A DNA stretch of 64,000 nt from JANQFV01 sp964468185 (lineage in GTDB: Bacteria; Planctomycetota; Phycisphaerae; UBA1845; Fen-1342). The translations under genes and the position numbers were made by a program. The notes under the pieces were generated by a model. That model was not told the origin of the DNA. It worked only from the letters and a program-made list of their open reading frames with translations, and searched no databases. Below, piece after piece: positions 8,030-17,125 of the stretch. The stretch lies in contig CAYXTR010000020.1 of the NCBI GenBank assembly GCA_964468185.1, positions 28,600-92,599 of the forward strand. Reading direction: 5' to 3'. Each line of letters begins with the position of its first letter. The first letter of the stretch is position 1.

Positions 8030-9229
8030 GTGGTCGATGTGCTCGACATGCCCATGTCCGAAAAACGGGATTGGCTTGAGAGTCTGGTGTTCCGGGGCAT
8101 CGTGTTCAACATGTCCTGGGAGGACCCTGAGATGGATCGGCAGGCATTCGACTTGACGTCGGATGATACGGTGATCTCAATTAGTAGTGCGGGCTGCAAT
8201 CCGCTCAATTTTTTGGCGCAGCGGCCGCACAAGCTCATCAGCATCGACGGTAACCCCGCGCAGAATGCGATTCTGGAGCTGAAGCTGGCGGCGATTCGCA
8301 CGCTGCCGCACCCGGATTTCTTCGACATCTTCGCGGCTCGGAATCCCGGGATTGTCACGAGGCACTATCGCCCGCGATTGCGGGAGCATCTCTCGCCGCG
8401 CAGCCAGGCGTTCTGGGACCGTAATCTGTGGATGGCCGCCCGCGGCATCTACCAGTTTGGACGGATGGGACTGTTCTGCCGGATTCTGCGGAACTTCTTC
8501 ACGGTGCTGGGGATCAAGCAGCGACACATCGATGGCTTTTTCGAACTGGATACGCTCGAAGAGCAGGAGCACTGGTACGAGAGATTCGCCGCCCCGCGGC
8601 TGTGGGGACCGTGGTCGCGCCGTTTCGTGATGTTTCGCCCGATGCTGTATTTGTCGGGTGTGCATCCCGAGCAGTATCGTCTCGTCAACGGTCGCCATGA
8701 CATGTACGAGTATGTCAAGGAGCGCATCGAGCACGTACTGACGAGAGTACCCGCCAAGAACAACTACTTTCTGAGCCAGGCCATTACCGGACGTTTCCGC
8801 GGCCAGCATGTTCCGCCGTACCTGCTGGAGGAGAATTACGAGGCCCTGCGCGAGGGGCTTGATCGTGTGTTGGTTGTCAATGGCTGGTTGGGGCCATTCC
8901 TGGACACGCAGCCGGCGGGCTCGATCACCAAGTTCAATCTGCTGGACATCTTCGACTGGATGACGCCGGAGATGTTCGAAAGCACGCTGCAAAGCGTGCT
9001 ACGGGCGGCGGCGCCGGGCGCGACGATCATCTACCGCAGCGGCAGCTATGAGTTTGATCCGCCGGCGTCGATCCTGGAACATGTCGAGCGGCATGACACG
9101 TTGGCCCGCGAACTGCTTGCTGCGGACAGATCGGCTACGTACGGCAGCTTTTACGTGCTTACTGTCAAGCAGAACGGCCAGGCCGCTGGCCGGGAGCCTG
9201 TGCGTGAGAAAGTTCGCGCAACGGCGTAA
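8030..9229 (+). CDS. btaA: BtaA, SAM:diacylglycerol 3-amino-3-carboxypropyltransferase (DUF3419)
   Basis: A 399-residue DUF3419/BtaA-family protein. Hallmarks are the N-terminal block FRGIVFNMSWEDPEMD, the glycine/Asn-containing SSAGCNPLNF SAM-site motif, SIDGNPAQN, and the central block with FFELDTLEEQ. BtaA moves the aminocarboxypropyl group of SAM onto diacylglycerol, the first committed step of betaine-lipid synthesis. GTG at 8030 follows AAAGGAG by eight bases and lies two bases after the btaB stop, so the genes are surely cotranscribed. In many other bacteria btaA precedes btaB; here the order is reversed. Confidence 0.9.
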   Translation: MVDVLDMPMSEKRDWLESLVFRGIVFNMSWEDPEMDRQAFDLTSDDTVISISSAGCNPLNFLAQRPHKLISIDGNPAQNAILELKLAAIRTLPHPDFFDIFAARNPGIVTRHYRPRLREHLSPRSQAFWDRNLWMAARGIYQFGRMGLFCRILRNFFTVLGIKQRHIDGFFELDTLEEQEHWYERFAAPRLWGPWSRRFVMFRPMLYLSGVHPEQYRLVNGRHDMYEYVKERIEHVLTRVPAKNNYFLSQAITGRFRGQHVPPYLLEENYEALREGLDRVLVVNGWLGPFLDTQPAGSITKFNLLDIFDWMTPEMFESTLQSVLRAAAPGATIIYRSGSYEFDPPASILEHVERHDTLARELLAADRSATYGSFYVLTVKQNGQAAGREPVREKVRATA

Positions 9230-9459
9230 TCCGGGCCGGGGGGGTGAACTGCATGTCAACGCTTCGCCATCCGTTGACGATTTCGAGCCTGGCTGAATAT
9301 GATCCGGCGAGCCGAGAGGGTCGGGCCACGGGTGCTCGGCTGTCACCGTCAATTCGTTGGTAGGGTCGCGCAGGGACTGGGCGACGAGATGGTGCAGAGG
9401 CCCCGCAGGGTGGATTCTGCCCCGGGTTGGAGAACGGATGCTCTCCTGGAGGCTGGCGC

Positions 9460-12258
9460 GTGAGCGATAAACCTCAAGATCCCAAAGACTTACAGTCGCG
9501 AGCCAAAGAGACGCCGCCTGCGGAGCCGGCCACGCCACGCGAGCAACCCGCGGACACCTCGGCACACGAGCTCAAGCCGCGGCCGCTGGATCATACTTCG
9601 CCGCAGTTCACGCTGCGGGCCATCCTGACCGGGATGCTGCTCGCTGCGGTACTGTCGGCTTGCAATATTTATACGGGGCTCAGCATCGGCTGGAGCCTCA
9701 ACATGTCGATCACCGCCGCCTTGATTGGCTATGGCTTTTGGATGACGGCGCACGGCGTCTTCCGGACGCGCAAGTTCGGGATGCTGGAGAACAACATCAA
9801 CCAGACCGCCTGCTCGTCGGGCGCGTCGGTTTCTTCGGCCGGCCTCGTGGCTCCGATCCCGGCCTTGGCGATGTTGACCGGTCAGACGCTGGACTGGCAC
9901 TTTCTGGCGCTGTGGGTGTTTTCGGTCTGCCTGGTGGGCATCACCGTCGCCATCGCCCTGCGTCGACAGATGCTGCTGGTCGACAAACTGCCATTCGTGT
10001 CGGGTATCGCCAGCGCGGAAACCCTGCGCGAGTTGTATGCGGAAGGCTCGGATGCGATGCGCCGGGTGTTGACGCTGGTTGGCGCGGCGGTGGTGGCGTC
10101 CCCGATTCTCTGGTTCTCGAAGTTCCAACTGCCGGCGTTCGGTTTGCCCGGCTATTTCCCGCTTGGTGTGACGATCAAGGGCTTTGCAGCCAAGTCACTC
10201 ACGCTTGGCACCAACGCGACGCTGCTCATGTACGCCGTGGGCGGCCTGATCGGACCGCGCGCAGGCGTGTCCATGCTGATTGGCTCGATCATCGCCTGGG
10301 CCTGGATGGCGCCGAATCTCATTCATAGCGGTCATCTGCGCCTCGCGGTACATCAGCCGCTGGCAGTGTTGCCAGCAGATGTGGAGCTGCCGCCCGAGCC
10401 TGAGGGTTACACCAGCTTTGAGCCGAACAAGTCGGATCTGGTGTTCAAGGGGGAGATGACGCGGGCGCAGCGTGACGAACTGCTGGCCCAGGCGGACGAC
10501 CCGTTCTACCGGCAGGCCGTTCGCAAGCTGTATATCTTTTCGCAGCTGGAGCTCACGGCGCCGCTGGTGGAACTGCCGCCGGGGGTCGTACTGGCCGAAG
10601 GCGATCCGGTGCGGCATGATGCGGAGGGCGAGGTGCTGGTGGTCGAGCGGGGCCTGGATCGGCACAGCTATGACCGGCTGCGCACGATGAGCGACGATCC
10701 GGCGTATCAGGCGGCGCTGGCCGACTTGTATGATGACTTCGATTATCAGACGACGCGCCGCCTGCAAGTCAGCGCGCCACTGGAACGCATGCCCCGCGGC
10801 CTGCACGTACCGAAACGGTGGGCGCCTTTTCTAAAGTACAACAAGTCGCGAAACGTGCTGATCGCGAGCGGTCCGGTGTCGGACGAGTGTGTTGAGGATA
10901 TGCGCTCCAGGGCTGAACAGCTTATGGCCGAGCATCCCAAGCGGCGCCCCGCCTGCGAGGCGTTCATGGCGGCGCTCGTCGAGCTGCACGGGCGTGCGGA
11001 CACTTCATATCTGCCACCCGGCACGCGGATCCCGCCGGAACTGGCCGGTATTGTCGAATACGACGACGCGACCAAGACCTTGCGCGCCCGCGGCGTGCTC
11101 ACGCGGAGATCTATCGGCGACGCTCCTGCGGACATTGCCTTACTTCGTGATGCCGCCCCTGGCGATGCGGCAGGCCGAGCCGATTACTTGCAGGTAGTGG
11201 GACGTCTGGTGGCCGGTACGCAGTATCGACCCGTGGAGCCGAACTTCAAGGACCTGGTGACCTGGCTGCTGTGGCCGGGCGTGACACTCATGGTGGTTGC
11301 GTCGCTCACATCATTCGCGTTCTCCTGGCGCTCCATGCTCAACGCCTTTATGGGAGTCAAGGGCGCCGATGGCGACGTGAAGGGCACCCGGTCGGCCGAC
11401 ACGGGCGAAGTAACGCGCAAGTGGTTCATCATCGCCCTCGGCAGTGCCCTCGTGCTGTCACTGGTTCTCCAGATCTCGTTGTTCAAGATCCTGTGGTGGG
11501 CGGCGATTGCCGGCGTGCTGCTGACATTCGTGCTGGCCATCGTGGCGGCACGCGTTTCCGGCGAAACGAACATCACGCCGGTCGGTGCCATGGGCAAGGT
11601 CACGCAGTTGCTGTTTGGTGCGATGGTCAACAAGACCACCGTCCCCTGGCTCGGGGCAAGCAATATGATGAGTGGCAACCTCATGGCCGCGAATGTGACG
11701 GGAGGTGCTGCGAGCCAGTGTGCCGACATGCTGCACGATTTGAAGTGCGGTTATCTGATGGGCGCCTCGCCGCGGCTACAGGCACTCGCGCAGGTTTTCG
11801 GCGCACTTGCCGGCGCACTCGCGGGGTCGGCGGTGTATCTGATCCTGATTCCGAACCCGGGTGAGCAACTCATCAGCGAGGAGTGGGCGGCACCGGCCGT
11901 GGCTGCCTGGAAAGCCGTGGCGGAGCTCTTCGCGGTCGGTTTCGACGCCATACCGGCCGGCACGCCCCTGGCAATGCTGATCGCGGGCATAGCCGCGATT
12001 GCGCTGGCCGTTGTGGAGAAGGTTGTCCCGCAGAAGTGGCGTCCGTACATGCTCAGCCCGGCGAGTCTTGGGCTGGCATTCGTCATCCATGCCCATACGA
12101 GTGCGACGATGTTCATCGGTGCGATGATCGCCGTGCTGCTGGCCCGGACATGCAAGGCGTGGACGAGCCGCTACTTCATTACGCTCTGCGCCGGTATCAT
12201 TGCGGGTGAGAGCCTCACGGGTGTCGGTATTGCCCTCTACAGAATTGTGACCGGCTGA
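9460..12258 (+). CDS. OPT-family oligopeptide/metal-chelate transporter with large repeat-containing insertion
   Basis: A 932-residue multispanning membrane protein of the oligopeptide transporter (OPT) superfamily. GTG at 9460 follows TGGAGG by seven bases, giving an N-terminus MSDKPQDPKD. Typical OPT features are the first hydrophobic block with NIYTGLSIGWSLNMS, the ENNINQTACSSGASVSSAG segment, the later GETNITPVGAMGKVTQL motif, and the terminal helices with ESLTGVGIAL. Between the N- and C-terminal membrane halves lies a hydrophilic region of about 280 residues (~305-585). It contains four degenerate repeats of ~70 residues, each ending in a helix-like DDPxYxxALxxLY motif. Usual bacterial members are about 550-700 residues long. 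The substrate cannot be inferred. Confidence 0.88.
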   Translation: MSDKPQDPKDLQSRAKETPPAEPATPREQPADTSAHELKPRPLDHTSPQFTLRAILTGMLLAAVLSACNIYTGLSIGWSLNMSITAALIGYGFWMTAHGVFRTRKFGMLENNINQTACSSGASVSSAGLVAPIPALAMLTGQTLDWHFLALWVFSVCLVGITVAIALRRQMLLVDKLPFVSGIASAETLRELYAEGSDAMRRVLTLVGAAVVASPILWFSKFQLPAFGLPGYFPLGVTIKGFAAKSLTLGTNATLLMYAVGGLIGPRAGVSMLIGSIIAWAWMAPNLIHSGHLRLAVHQPLAVLPADVELPPEPEGYTSFEPNKSDLVFKGEMTRAQRDELLAQADDPFYRQAVRKLYIFSQLELTAPLVELPPGVVLAEGDPVRHDAEGEVLVVERGLDRHSYDRLRTMSDDPAYQAALADLYDDFDYQTTRRLQVSAPLERMPRGLHVPKRWAPFLKYNKSRNVLIASGPVSDECVEDMRSRAEQLMAEHPKRRPACEAFMAALVELHGRADTSYLPPGTRIPPELAGIVEYDDATKTLRARGVLTRRSIGDAPADIALLRDAAPGDAAGRADYLQVVGRLVAGTQYRPVEPNFKDLVTWLLWPGVTLMVVASLTSFAFSWRSMLNAFMGVKGADGDVKGTRSADTGEVTRKWFIIALGSALVLSLVLQISLFKILWWAAIAGVLLTFVLAIVAARVSGETNITPVGAMGKVTQLLFGAMVNKTTVPWLGASNMMSGNLMAANVTGGAASQCADMLHDLKCGYLMGASPRLQALAQVFGALAGALAGSAVYLILIPNPGEQLISEEWAAPAVAAWKAVAELFAVGFDAIPAGTPLAMLIAGIAAIALAVVEKVVPQKWRPYMLSPASLGLAFVIHAHTSATMFIGAMIAVLLARTCKAWTSRYFITLCAGIIAGESLTGVGIALYRIVTG

Positions 12259-12286
12259 CCCGTCGGGGCCTGCCAGGAGATTGACC

Positions 12287-12520
12287 ATGACTGCCGAAGG
12301 TCAGGAGTACGTCAAGCTCACGCGCGTGAATACGGAAATGGAAGCGGCGTTGATCGTCGCTGGTCTTGACCAGCGCGGCATCAGTGCGCGGCATGCCGGT
12401 GGTCTCGTCTCCGAGTTTCGCTCGGAGTTCTCGGCTGGTGTTGACGTGTTCGTACCCGCATCGGATCTCGAGCGTGCCCGGATCGCGCTGCGTGAGATCG
12501 AGGAATCGCGAAGCAGTTGA
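12287..12520 (+). CDS. DUF2007-like small protein
   Basis: A 77-residue protein matching the DUF2007 (putative signal-transducing protein) pattern. KLTRVNTEMEAALIVAGL is followed by a short strand pair, VDVFVPASDLERARIAL and an acidic end. Members are small ferredoxin-like proteins, often fused or next to membrane proteins, of unknown biochemical role. ATG at 12287 has CAGGAGA 6-7 bases upstream. It lies 28 bases after the OPT transporter and is likely in the same transcript. A stem-loop separates it from convergent queD. Confidence 0.78.
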   Translation: MTAEGQEYVKLTRVNTEMEAALIVAGLDQRGISARHAGGLVSEFRSEFSAGVDVFVPASDLERARIALREIEESRSS

Positions 12521-12576
12521 GCCTGTTTGGGGCCTGCTGCCAAGCCATGGTTCGGTCGTCCCAGCAGAAACAGGCT
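12520..12576. terminator. stem-loop between convergent genes
   Basis: AGCCTGTTT (12520-12528) pairs with AAACAGGCT (12568-12576), and CTGCTG (12534-12539) pairs with CAGCAG (12562-12567), leaving a GGGGC bulge. It sits exactly between the DUF2007 gene and convergent queD and could act in both directions. There is no clear T-tract. Confidence 0.5.
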
Positions 12577-12577
12577 G

Positions 12578-12946
12578 TCAGGTGCCCCGATACGTGCAGC
12601 CGCTGGTGCAGGTCTCGTAGACGATGACGGCTGATAACTGAGGCAAGGCGGGTTTGAGCCGCTGCCAGACCCAGCGTGACAGATTCTCGGCGGTGGGGTT
12701 TTCGAGCCCGTCTATGTCATTCAGGTAGTAGTGATCGAGTTGCTTGCGAATCGGCTCACACGCGGCTTTGATGTCGCCGTAATCCACCAGATAGCCCTGC
12801 CGTGCGTCGACTTCGCCGGCGACGCGGACCTCTATTTTGAAGCTGTGGCCGTGCAATCGCCGGCATTTGTGCCCTTCGGGAAAGGTTGGCAGGCTGTGGG
12901 CTGCCTCAAACGTGAAGGTCTTCGACAACTCAACCTGCATGAGCAT
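12578..12946 (-). CDS. queD: 6-carboxy-5,6,7,8-tetrahydropterin synthase
   Basis: A 122-residue QueD/PTPS-family enzyme. Zinc ligands are His17 (AAHSLP), His32 and His34 (LHGHSF), and Cys28 is the family catalytic cysteine (GHKCRRLHGH). It converts 7,8-dihydroneopterin triphosphate to 6-carboxytetrahydropterin, the step before QueE in queuosine and other 7-deazaguanine synthesis. It lies 15 bases downstream of queE in the same direction. GGAG lies 4 bases before ATG 12946 and 10 before the in-frame ATG 12940, so the second ATG may be the true start. queC and queF are not in the window. Confidence 0.95.
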   Translation of the reverse strand: MLMQVELSKTFTFEAAHSLPTFPEGHKCRRLHGHSFKIEVRVAGEVDARQGYLVDYGDIKAACEPIRKQLDHYYLNDIDGLENPTAENLSRWVWQRLKPALPQLSAVIVYETCTSGCTYRGT

Positions 12947-12961
12947 GTGTCTCCGAGAGGG

Positions 12962-13615
12962 TCAAACGCCGCGCGTCTCTGGCGACCAGATGAACTTGTG
13001 CAATTGTAAGCCGAGGCGGACGTTCAGGTGGTCGGCGAGGATCCAATTTGTCAGCTCCAGCGGACTCAGCGTGTCATGGGCGGGCGAGAACAGGACTGTA
13101 CAGCGGTCCGGAAGTTCGTAGCGGTTCACGACGGCGCAGGCCCAGTCGTAGTCGGCCCGGTCGATCAGGACGAACTTCACCTCGTCGCGCGGCGTGAGCA
13201 AGTCGATATTCGGCCAGTGGTTGCGCTCGACTTCCCCGCTGCCGGGGCATTTGATGTCCATGATACGGACGACGCGCGGGTCGATGGCCTCGATCGACAC
13301 GGCCCCGCTCGTTTCGAGCAGCACCGTTTGGAATTCGTCCGCCAGCTGCCGCAACAGTTCTGGCGTATCGGGCTGGAGTAGCGGCTCACCGCCGGTGACT
13401 TCGACCGTCGGGCAACCGTAGCTGCGGACGCGCTCGAGCAGCGCGTCCGCCGACATCCAGTCGCCCTGGTAGAAGGCGTACGCGGTATCGCACCAGGCGC
13501 ACCGCAGGTGGCAGCCGGTTGTGCGGACAAAGACACACGGCAGGCCGGCGCGCGTGCCCTCTCCCTGGATCGAATGAAAGATTTCATTGACGCGCAGCCG
13601 GGGCGATCTGGCCAT
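12962..13615 (-). CDS. queE: 7-carboxy-7-deazaguanine synthase (radical SAM)
   Basis: A 217-residue QueE. The radical-SAM cluster motif is C35-x3-C39-x2-C42 (CHLRCAWC), preceded by the conserved SIQGEGTRAGLPCVFVR and followed by the VEVTGGEPLLQ SAM-contact strand. It rearranges 6-carboxytetrahydropterin to 7-carboxy-7-deazaguanine for queuosine-type tRNA modification. It is the first gene of a two-gene operon with queD. No SD site is seen before ATG 13615, but TATAAT lies nine bases upstream, suggesting a leaderless transcript. Confidence 0.95.
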   Translation of the reverse strand: MARSPRLRVNEIFHSIQGEGTRAGLPCVFVRTTGCHLRCAWCDTAYAFYQGDWMSADALLERVRSYGCPTVEVTGGEPLLQPDTPELLRQLADEFQTVLLETSGAVSIEAIDPRVVRIMDIKCPGSGEVERNHWPNIDLLTPRDEVKFVLIDRADYDWACAVVNRYELPDRCTVLFSPAHDTLSPLELTNWILADHLNVRLGLQLHKFIWSPETRGV

Positions 13616-13624
13616 AATGTCCCG

Positions 13625-13630
13625 ATTATA
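13625..13630 (-). promoter_or_regulatory. queE: candidate -10 box for leaderless queE transcript
   Basis: A perfect TATAAT on the minus strand ends nine bases before the queE ATG, so transcription would start at or within three bases of the start codon. No good -35 is seen at 16-18 bases. Confidence 0.35.
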
Positions 13631-13776
13631 GCGAGCGTGAGCCGGTGGGGGCCGTTGCGTCCCAGCGCGGCGGCCCGTAGAGTGAGGAATGCTAGCCCGT
13701 CCAGGCCTGTGCGGTGCTGGAGCGCGTAAAGCGGGCGATGGCGAAGCGGCGACCCCGTTCGAGAGGAGAGATTCAC

Positions 13777-14961
13777 GTGGCCAAGCGTACCGTGGTGAGC
13801 ATGCCGGGCGACGGCATCGGCAAAGTCGTGCTGCCTGAGGCGATTCGAGTGCTGGAGGCGGTGGGTTTCGAGGCGGACTATGTGCACGCTGACATCGGCT
13901 GGGAGTTTTGGGTGACGGAGGGCAATCCGCTGCCCGACCGCACGATTGACCTGCTTGCGGAGCACAAGCTGGGCCTGTTCGGTGCCATCACTTCCAAGCC
14001 GAAGGACAAGGCCGCGGCGGAGATCAAGCCGGAGCTGCGCGACAAGGGCTACGTATATTACAGCCCGATTGTGGGCTTGCGACAACGCTTCAACCTGGAT
14101 GTGTCGATCCGCCCCTGCCAGACCTTCAAGGGCAATCCGCTGAACTTCATCCGCAAAGGCACCAATGACACCGTCGAAGAGCCGCTGGTGAACGCGGTGA
14201 TCTTCCGGCAGAACACGGAGGGCCTGTACGGTGGTGTCGAGTGGACCAACCCGCCGGATCAGGTGTATGAGGCACTTGGCACGCACCCGAAATTCGGACG
14301 GTTCAAGACTTGTCCGCGCGAGGACTTGGCCATTTCTACACGTATCTTCACCCGCGAGGCGTGTCGCCGCATTGGGCGGGCTGCGCTCGAATATGCGAAG
14401 AAGTTTGGGTACAAGGGGGTGACGATTTGTGAGAAGCCGAACGTGATTCGCGAGACTTCGGGGATGCTGACGGCTGAAGTCATGAAGCTGGCCGCGGATT
14501 ATCCGGGCATCGATGTTTGGGAGACGAATATCGACGCGCAGATGATGTGGCTGACGAAGAACCCGGAGGATTATGGCGTCATCGTGGCCGGCAACATGTT
14601 TGGCGACATCGTGTCAGACGGGTTCGCCGGTCTGGTCGGCGGGCTGGGTTTCGCGTGCAGTGCGAACATTGGTGATGAGGTGGCGGTTTTCGAGCCAACG
14701 CATGGCAGTGCGCCGAAGTATGAGCACCTTGACCCGCCCATTGTCAACCCGATTGCCATGATTCTGACAGCGTGCATGATGCTCGACCACATTGGCGAGG
14801 AGCAGAAGGCCGCGCGCATTCGCGGTGCCATTGCCGCCGTGGTTGAGGAAGGCCGGGTGCGGATGTACGACATGCTCAAGCTCAAGGGTGGTCCGGACGT
14901 GTTGAAGCAGGGTGCCGCCAATACCGTCGAAATGACGGACGCGATCATTGCAAAGCTGTAG
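13777..14961 (+). CDS. isocitrate/homoisocitrate dehydrogenase-family beta-decarboxylating dehydrogenase
   Basis: A 394-residue member of the isocitrate/isopropylmalate dehydrogenase family, which oxidises and decarboxylates a 2-hydroxy acid with NAD(P). The sequence has MPGDGIGKVVLPE at the start, FRQNTEGLYGG, the metal-binding GNMFGDIVSDGFAGLVGGLG, and the cofactor loop FEPTHGSAPKYEH. The GTG start at 13777 follows AGGAGAG; extending to 13714 adds residues without homology. An aconitase-family gene follows 125 bases later, so it probably works on that enzyme's product. Isocitrate is the default substrate. Homoisocitrate is possible because the neighbour resembles homoaconitase. Confidence 0.85.
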   Translation: MAKRTVVSMPGDGIGKVVLPEAIRVLEAVGFEADYVHADIGWEFWVTEGNPLPDRTIDLLAEHKLGLFGAITSKPKDKAAAEIKPELRDKGYVYYSPIVGLRQRFNLDVSIRPCQTFKGNPLNFIRKGTNDTVEEPLVNAVIFRQNTEGLYGGVEWTNPPDQVYEALGTHPKFGRFKTCPREDLAISTRIFTREACRRIGRAALEYAKKFGYKGVTICEKPNVIRETSGMLTAEVMKLAADYPGIDVWETNIDAQMMWLTKNPEDYGVIVAGNMFGDIVSDGFAGLVGGLGFACSANIGDEVAVFEPTHGSAPKYEHLDPPIVNPIAMILTACMMLDHIGEEQKAARIRGAIAAVVEEGRVRMYDMLKLKGGPDVLKQGAANTVEMTDAIIAKL

Positions 14962-15086
14962 CCGCCGTCCGAACTGTGAACCAGCGCGCGACCGCGCGTA
15001 GCGTTGGCCCTTCGCGGCCGACACCGAGCACCAATAGCGGTACGCGCGGGCTTCCTGCGAACGTCACTTCTGCGGAGTGAATGAAG

Positions 15087-17078
15087 ATGCCTCAGAACCT
15101 CATCGAGAAGATCGCTCAGCGTTTCGCCGTTGGACTCTCCGATGGTCACGTGGTGCAGTCCGGCGACTATCTCTCCATTTGCCCCGCGCACGTCATGACG
15201 CATGACAATTCGGCCGCGGTGATTCCGAAATTCGAGGCGATGGGTGCGACGCGCGTGAAGGACCCGCAGCAGCCGGTGTTTGCGCTCGATCACGATATCC
15301 AGAACACCTCGGCCGACAACCTCGCGAAGTACAAGAAGATCGAGGCGTTCGCAAGAAAGCACGGCGTTGCGTTTCATCCGGCCGGCCGGGGCATCGGCCA
15401 CCAGGTCATGGTCGAGGAAGGCTTCGTGTTGCCGGGCACGTTCGTGGTCGGATCGGACTCGCACTCCAATCTCTACGGCGCACTGGGCGCACTGGGGACG
15501 CCGGTAGTTCGAACGGATGCGGCCGCGATCTGGGCGACGGGGCGCACGTGGTGGCAGGTGCCGGAGATCGTTCGCGTTACGCTGAAGGGCAAGATGTCGC
15601 CGGGAGTCGTGGGTAAGGACGTGATTGTCGCGCTGTGCGGCATCTTCAACCAGGACGAAGTGCTGAACTGCTGCATCGAGTTCGCCGGCGACGGTGTCCG
15701 CACGCTCAGCATCGAAGAGCGCATGACCATCAGCAACATGACGACCGAGTGGGGGGCGTTGGCGGGCGTGTTTCCGTGCGACGATACCACACGGAGCTAC
15801 CTCGCCTCACGCGCTGAGCACCTTGCCCGGCGCGGCGATAAACGCCCACGGCTGACACCTGACTCCGTGGCCGAGGCCATCAAGAATGCCCCGCAGGCGG
15901 ATCCTGATGCGTTCTACAGCAAGGAGCTTGCCCTCGATCTGGCTGCGGTCACGCCCTTTGTTTCCGGCCCGGACACGGTCAAGACGATGACCGCGTTACC
16001 CGAGATCGAGGCACGCGACGTGCGCGTCGACAAGGCGTATCTCATGAGCTGCGTCAACGCGCGTCTCCAGGACTTCGAGGCTGCGGCTGCCGTTATCAAG
16101 GGGCGCAAGGTTGCCGCCCACGCCAAGTTCTATATCGCGGCCGCCTCGAGCGAGGTCGAGGAGCAGGCCAGGAATCTCGGCTACTGGCAGGTCCTGCTGA
16201 GCGCCGGCGCGATCCCGCTACCGCCGGGCTGTGGCGCTTGCATTGGTCTGGGTGAGGGTACGCTGGAGGCTGGGGAGGTGGGCATCTCAGCCACGAACCG
16301 CAACTTCAAGGGCCGCATGGGCTCGCGTGATGCCAATGTGTATCTTGGCAGCCCCGCCGTCGTCGCGGCCAGTGCCGTCGCGGGCCGGATTGCCGGCCCG
16401 GAAACTCTGGACCGCAGCCGGCGACCTGCCGAGTACCAGCAGCGGCTCCAGCAGGCGGCGCGTGTTTCCGTGAACGAGCGGCCGGGGGTGGGGAGACGGG
16501 CCGTGAACATTCTTCCCGGGTTCCCGGAGCAGCTTGTCGGTGAGTTGCTGCTGGTGCCCGCCGACAATCTCAATACCGACGGCATTTACGGCAAGGACTA
16601 TACCTACCGGGACCTCCCGCCGGAGGAAATGGCGCGGGTTGCCATGGAGAACTACGATCCCGATTTCCAGCAGCGCGCGCGGGCGGGTGACATGCTCGTG
16701 GGTGGCTACAACTTTGGTACGGGGTCGAGCCGGGAGCAGGCGGCGACGGCGCTGAAGTACCGTGGCATTCAGATGATCATTGCGGGCTCGTTCAGTCAGA
16801 CCTACAAGCGCAACGCGTTCAACAATGGATACATCTGCATCGAGTGTCCGCAACTGGTCGACGATTTGCGGGCGGCGCTCGCAGATCAGTCGGCTGCGAC
16901 GATTCGCAGCGGCTGGCAGGTGACGGTTGATTTCAAGCAGTCGCAGGTACGAGTCGACTCGGCAAGTGGTGATGCGGCCGGGCGCGTGCATGGTTTCTCG
17001 GCCCTTGGAGAAGTTGCGCAAGAGTTGGTGATCAAGGGCGGCTTTGAGGCCGTCATCGCGGAGCAGTTGTCGAAATGA
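15087..17078 (+). CDS. aconitase-superfamily hydratase resembling fungal-type homoaconitase
   Basis: A 663-residue single-chain aconitase with fused swivel domain. Cluster ligands are Cys322 (SCVNAR) and Cys382/Cys385 (GCGACIG). DHDIQN, GSDSHSN and the swivel-domain motif GYNFGTGSSREQAA are present. Length and the block NTDGIYGKDYTYRD through SFSQTYKRNAFNNGYICIECP are closer, as I recall the families, to homoaconitase (Lys4) than to AcnA or AcnB of 850-900 residues. Either citrate/isocitrate or homocitrate/homoisocitrate isomerisation is possible. ATG 15087 lies nine bases after GGAG; ATG 15081, two codons earlier, is only three bases away. It is likely cotranscribed with the upstream dehydrogenase. 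Confidence 0.88.
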   Translation: MPQNLIEKIAQRFAVGLSDGHVVQSGDYLSICPAHVMTHDNSAAVIPKFEAMGATRVKDPQQPVFALDHDIQNTSADNLAKYKKIEAFARKHGVAFHPAGRGIGHQVMVEEGFVLPGTFVVGSDSHSNLYGALGALGTPVVRTDAAAIWATGRTWWQVPEIVRVTLKGKMSPGVVGKDVIVALCGIFNQDEVLNCCIEFAGDGVRTLSIEERMTISNMTTEWGALAGVFPCDDTTRSYLASRAEHLARRGDKRPRLTPDSVAEAIKNAPQADPDAFYSKELALDLAAVTPFVSGPDTVKTMTALPEIEARDVRVDKAYLMSCVNARLQDFEAAAAVIKGRKVAAHAKFYIAAASSEVEEQARNLGYWQVLLSAGAIPLPPGCGACIGLGEGTLEAGEVGISATNRNFKGRMGSRDANVYLGSPAVVAASAVAGRIAGPETLDRSRRPAEYQQRLQQAARVSVNERPGVGRRAVNILPGFPEQLVGELLLVPADNLNTDGIYGKDYTYRDLPPEEMARVAMENYDPDFQQRARAGDMLVGGYNFGTGSSREQAATALKYRGIQMIIAGSFSQTYKRNAFNNGYICIECPQLVDDLRAALADQSAATIRSGWQVTVDFKQSQVRVDSASGDAAGRVHGFSALGEVAQELVIKGGFEAVIAEQLSK

Positions 17079-17125
17079 ACGGCTGATCAAGCGCGATTGG
17101 CCGGACCATTTGGACTGACCGTTGT

